The notes under the pieces are model-generated. The model ran no database searches, was not told where the DNA came from, and saw only the letters and a program-made list of their open reading frames with translations. A stretch of DNA of 64,000 bases from Voacanga thouarsii (Eukaryota; Streptophyta; Magnoliopsida; Gentianales; Apocynaceae): NCBI GenBank assembly GCA_026120185.1, contig JANUWF010001813.1, positions 930,001 to 994,000 of the forward strand, in the 5' to 3' direction. Every line of letters starts with the position of its first letter. Positions within the stretch are counted from its first letter, which is position 1. Made by a program: the position numbers and the translations under genes. Of the stretch, positions 59,106 through 64,000 are shown in pieces.

Positions 59106-59359
59106 ACATCCCTAAATATATATATGTATAACATCCCTGAATAAAACACATTTTTTTTGGTAACATTTGAAGAATTATCACACCCAATAGGAAGCATACC
59201 AGATTAAAGTTTTCCAACTAAATTTAAACAAAAATTGAAGAAATGGTGATAGATTACCTTAATTGACCCTTTACAAAAGGAAATTTGGAAGAAAAAATAT
59301 ATAATATTTGATCAAGACTAAAAGAAAATTAAATATTTTAGCCTTGGTTAATAAAAAAT

Positions 59360-59520
59360 AAAGACTTAATTCCATATTTAGTCCCTGAACTTTTTTTTAA
59401 TACCATGATTGGTCTCTAAGCTTTATTTTTAATTTTTTAAGTCCTCATATTTTTCATTTGACACAGTTGGTCCTTTTATTAAATTTTCTGTTAGTAAACA
59501 TCAATCAACGTCCATGGCTG
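59360..59520. repeat. Dispersed-repeat-like sequence (TTTAGTCCCTGAACTTT type)
   Basis: TTTAGTCCCTGAACTTTTTT, GATTGGTCTCTAAGCTTT and AGTTGGTCCTTTTATTAAAT form a series of LAGTCC/GGTCC phrases familiar from plant dispersed repeats. I cannot assign a family or borders. Confidence 0.35.
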
Positions 59521-60329
59521 TTATTTGACTCAAATTCATAAAGGTATTTATAGGTTTTAGGGTAATTGTTGAACCTAAGAATATATCCCACTTTCATCAT
59601 GGGTTGAATTACAGTAAAGGAGCCTTGAAAGAGCCATTCCACTCTAAATCTTCTAGCGGTCGTTGTTTTCCAGCCCTGTCTGTTGTAATCACTTCTAAGC
59701 TTCTTCCTTCCTATTTTGTAAGTCTATATTGTTTTAGTTAGGTTTACACATATATTCCATTATTGGGGTTATCTTTTGATTGTTGATATACAAAGTTGCA
59801 ATTTTTATAGATAATTTTGAGTCAATTCGTAAAGCTAAAATCTTAAATTTTGGCAATCTTTTTGGATTTTGTGGGCATTCAAAGTTACAATTTTGTTATA
59901 GGCTTCTTTGCCAGTGGTTTTAGCCTCCCCCCCCCCCCCCTCATTTTTTTTCCAGAGAGAGAGGGATAGGTTATTTTTGTTGTTTAGAGTTCTAAATTTG
60001 AATTAGTTGCAGTAGCTTATATTAAGTTTTTTGTTTGGTGAACTTGTAAAGGTGGTTGCAAAAATTAAATGAAAATTGGAAATGTACTTAAGAGTGACAT
60101 AAAAAGATTTGTGCTTTTTGGGTTTATAGAGCATTTTGATGGATTATATTTTCATAATATTTTTAATTACTTTTTTCTCACTTAAATTGATTAAATTATT
60201 ATAATTTTGATATGCCTGAATTGATTAAATAATATTGTACTTAGTAGGGGTTATTTGAGATATTTTTATTTATAAAGTACAATTTAAATAGAATAGGATT
60301 AAAGAGGTTGTTTGTATTTATATTTATTT

Positions 60330-61439
60330 TTTATTATTGTACCCAAGTAGTACTTCTTTATAGTTGGCCTAAATATTTCTAGAATTCACAAGGCACATAG
60401 ATGCAAAGGGATAAAGTCGGCAGAGGAGAATTGCTAGTATGAATAAAGTCGAACCAATTAAGGAAATTGAGTTAGAGTTGGAATTGGCTCCCAAGGGTTA
60501 TTAGGAGTGATGGGTACTCCTATTTAAAGAAGATGCAGAAGACAAAGGAAAAGGGGAATTCGTTGGGGACTCTAGGGCAGAAAGTAAAAACGGAAGGCGT
60601 GAAGATAGATGACTGAGAAAAGGAGTGAAACAAAGACGACAGCTTCACTTAGGCTCTTTATTTTATTTTTTTTTCAATTTTATGTTAATTAAATTTATGA
60701 CTTTGGATATTGAGATTATGTGTAGCTAAATTCCTTGAGACTGAAACCTTCAATGAAGGCAGGAAATTTTACGTGTTTGATTAATTTCAATTAAAAATTA
60801 TTTCTTTAATCTCATTTTTTGTTAAATGTTATTATTGTTCTTAAAACTTGTAATTTTAAGTCCAATTATTGCATGAGCTTAAATTTATTCTAGTTTCATA
60901 TATGTTCTAGATTAAATTGGACTATGATAATAATAACACATTGTAAAATTGACTAGAGATAGATTTGATTTCTTTGTGTGGTTTCTAACGAGTAGGAAAC
61001 AAAGTTATGGAAACCCATAAAGTTTTATGAGGCTTTATTAATTAAAATCACATAGAAATACGACTGATTTATTAATTAAAGTTAGGAGCTTTTCATTAAA
61101 AGATTGGGTCTAGCTTATTTTTTTAGAGTTCCACCATTATCCAATTCAACAATTAATTTAAAGGAATCAACCATTCATCATAAAAGGAGTAAGTTGGATT
61201 TGAAGTTTCTTGGTCTATTTTTTGCCATTGATTTAATTAATATAGTTTTCTTTGTTAATTTTTATTTTCCCCCTTTTTTTATTAGGAATTAGTTCTTAAA
61301 TTAAACTACTTTGATTTTGGTTTAAGTTAGGTTATAAGCAAAAGAATTTTACATTTAGGTAGCAATCCTCGTTGGAAACGATTTGTACTCACTACTTTAT
61401 TACTTGTTTGATATTTGTGCATTTGCAAATTCACATCAT
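60330..61439 (+). mobile_element. Probable LTR (Ty3/gypsy-type), left border unknown
   Basis: A TATA-like CTCCTATTTAAAGAAG near 60510 is followed by a purine-rich leader, a GTGTAGCTAAATTCC block near 60720, and an end block GCAATCCTCGTTGGAAACG ... GCATTTGCAAATTCACATCA at 61439. This order (TATA, leader, stop-rich T-rich U5, CNATCCTCGTGGGA, CACATCA end) is the plan of the LTRs at 1557 and 8719. No start with a matching site duplication was found. Confidence 0.4.
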
Positions 61440-62545
61440 ATCTTTATTGTTTTTTAAATGTTAGATTGTTTTTTGTTAGTTAAATGGTTGATCAAATATA
61501 GGAAATTCTATAACCAAAGAGAGCTTCCTTCCACATCCATCTTCCTACTCCAAAACAGATGGATAAGAAAACCAAAACTTTTAAGGTTGGTTGTGGAGTA
61601 TAGAGTCTTCTATCTGTCTATGGTCCTAGAGTGTTTAAAAATATGCTTCGTTTTGAAATTCCCAAACTACTGCTATTTTGCACAGTTGTGGGATGGAGTT
61701 TTGGCTAAAAAGGAGATTGAAACCAATTTTTATTTGTATTAATGTTCCACATTTAGAAATTTTCATACTTATCATGTTAGTAGTGTTGACATTTTGGTGA
61801 TTGGAGCCAAGTGTTTTATTTATTTATTTATTTTTTTGGATTTTTGTGATAAATTATTGGCTTAGTAGACAATTGGCCTTTATTACAAATTCTATATTTT
61901 TTAGTAATAAAAAAAATATTATTTTAGTTTAATTATTGGCTTTTCTATTGTTCTTCATTTTCTTTGGTTGCCACTTCATATTTCTATCTTTTCTTTGATC
62001 CTATCCCTTTTGTTAGGTTTCAAATAGTAGTATAAATCGGGGAAATAGAAGAAAAAGGATGAGAAAAAAGCTAGAAAAAGAAAGAAAGACAGAAATCGAG
62101 GGTTCTTATCCTACAAACCCAAATTCAATTGACACAAACTGTGAGCTCATTCAAGCTACTAAAGTTGGAAACGATTGCCCTACTCTAAGGATGGCTAGAA
62201 GAGGCAGCAAAGATATGAAGATGGTGAACGTAGGATAGAGGGCAAGGTGGAACTTGAGCAAAGATAACATTTTGCAAGGGATGCTAGGCTCAAAGACGGT
62301 TCAACACTTCATCGAGTAAGACTAATTTATAATGTTTCAAATAACTTTGAATTGAAGATGTTAGATTGAATTGTACCATTTGTAATGGGATATGTGAATT
62401 TTGCAGAATAATATGGAGACAACTTGCTGAAGAGAAGAGAAGTGCATTTGCCCTTGTTGATTCATTGTGGTTTTACACTTAGACATGTAATAATAAAGAA
62501 AAAAGTGTTGGATTGGATAAAGAAGAGGAAAGAAATTCTCTAAAA

Positions 62546-62603
<58 letters not shown>

Positions 62604-64000
62604 GTCGTGATTGTACTATAGTAATGTAGTTGGGTTTTAAATTTTTTATTTTTTTTTAAATGTTGTGAAACTCATTACAACAAACATTTTGTTCTTCTGT
62701 TGTAATGGTATTGTTTTTTCTTTTAATTCATAGGTCTCACTGGAATTTGTTGATATTATGCAATTTTGATGAGGAATCAGAGTCCAAAAGTCCCTGTATG
62801 CTGTTATTGGACTCTCTTTAATCAATAGAGCAAAGCTATGAGCCTGAGATCAGAAAGTAGGTTATACTCTTACTTTAATTCCATTAGACTCATCTTTAGA
62901 AAGTAACACTTCAAGTTTTGTAATTTTATGAACCTGTATCTCCAGGCTTTACACTAGAATCTTTAAAAATTGAACAAATTAGATGTGTAACTAAGGACTG
63001 AAGTGAGTTACTCTTGTATGTAGTTTTTGTTTGAAAATATTCAAAGCAAATAAAAGGCCTGTTAGTAGATAAACAGTAAAAGAAAATCACTTTTCTAATA
63101 CCACATGCAAGTTATATTTCATCAAATGGATAGAGAAATATTTTCTTTTTTCTGAAGCTTGAAAATTATATTAATTAGGTTGTGAATTTATTATCAAGTT
63201 CCACAACAGGAAAATGGAGAAGATTGTGGAAGATATGTTTATATTTTGCTTATTTGTTTATGAAGAATCCCCCCCCCCCAACTCTTTCAATATCTCTAAT
63301 AGCTATACCTACTTTGTAATTCATTTAGCTATGATATTGCTATAGTTGTTAACACTAATTAATGTGTCCAAATATTATTTTTACTATTTCTATTTCTTTT
63401 TGCTATTGATGTTCTTGCTTGATAATGCCTTCGTGTTCTGTCCACTTATATACTTTAATTCAATTGATTATAGATGAGGGAGGATTAGTTTACTATGGAC
63501 AATTTGGTTTCATTTAAACATAGGCTAGCATCAGACAACACAAAGCAATGTTCGAATGAGTATTTATGCATCAATATGCCATCTACAATATCAATTTACA
63601 TTGTTGAATATTAATCATCAGAAAAAAGGGAAACTCAGTCAAGGAATGTAGACAATGAAGATGCAGAAGTACCTGGTTTACAAGTTGTGATGGAATCTTA
63701 CAATTTGTACAATTTGATGCCCTATACTCATGCTGAAAATTCACACAAATAAAACCTTGAGCAAACAAGTGATAATCACATAGAGAAAGAGGCTAAGTAG
63801 ACATTTGATGTAATTGCTTATGCCATTTTAACTGTAGAAAATATTGAGGAGGTGAATAGACCTAATACAGGAGGTGACAATGAGAATATGCATGCCCACG
63901 AATTGAGTGATGGTAGAGCAATAAATGCACTTCACAAACACAATATGGATATTGAAAGGTAGGCAATTCAGGAAACCACCACCAACAGCCAAATCATAAA
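61440..64000. other. No recognised gene; microsatellite at 62545-62599
   Basis: Contains a compound (AT)n(GT)n repeat at 62545-62599 and a poly-C run near 63271-63280. Reading frames at 61458-61742 and around 62040-62320 and 63560-64000 show no family that I recognise and are interrupted by stops. Confidence 0.5.

Noticed and set aside
60330..61439. A 5' untranslated region and first exon of a host gene
   Set aside because: The order of TATA, leader and a CAATCCTCG...CACATCA end fits an LTR better, and no conserved coding exon follows.

Overview
This window is transposon-dense, AT-rich plant nuclear DNA, most likely from a eudicot. Evidence for a plant: plant Ty3/gypsy and Ty1/copia retrotransposons, fragments of plant pararetrovirus (Caulimoviridae), a CACTA transposon, and remnants of three plant gene families: a FAR1-RELATED SEQUENCE (FRS) gene, a spermidine synthase and an Mn-type metal tolerance protein (MTP). 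I found no intact host gene; every gene-like stretch is broken. The species cannot be named from the sequence.

Layout. 1-10755: a Ty3/gypsy 3' end and long LTR (start 1557), cut by an unclassified ~1.34-kb insertion. Then come an internally duplicated, decayed caulimovirid copy (about 4315-8490), an LTR-tail fragment, a solo LTR (8719-10077, site duplication CACAC) and a second, minus-strand caulimovirid-like piece. 10756-36445: one minus-strand Ty3/gypsy element opened up by later insertions. Its LTR and pol tail (10756-11897), integrase core (19217-19767), integrase N-terminus/RNase H/RT (22352-23909) and protease/gag/PBS/LTR (33034-36445) are separated by an LTR-like element A (11898-14954), long LTR-like element B (14955-19216), solo LTR C (19768-22351) and a two-LTR Ty1/copia element (23910-33033).

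36446-38966: a 92-bp stub of the B/D LTR family, an ATAC-type microsatellite, a hairpin and a 5'-truncated, apparently processed spermidine synthase pseudogene. 38967-58400: the remains of a minus-strand FRS gene (itself a domesticated MULE transposase). One exon was split by a 13.4-kb CACTA transposon (39420-52820), and an intron received a 4.37-kb solo LTR (D, 53256-57623, site duplication TGCAG). The CACTA holds a ~4.4-kb satellite-like array of ~152-bp units with a three-unit higher-order period, two captured MTP exons and a solo copia LTR (49661-51477, site duplication GGCAC). 58401-64000: microsatellites, a probable LTR ending at 61439 and otherwise unrecognised sequence.

The insertions can be ordered by who interrupts whom: gypsy before copia, B and C; FRS before CACTA before the solo copia LTR inside it. 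The most unusual signals are the higher-order satellite plus MTP exons carried by a CACTA element, a tRNA-like Pol III promoter embedded in a 4.3-kb LTR family, and a GC-rich CCGGCRCCRG-type motif pair in otherwise unrelated LTR lineages.
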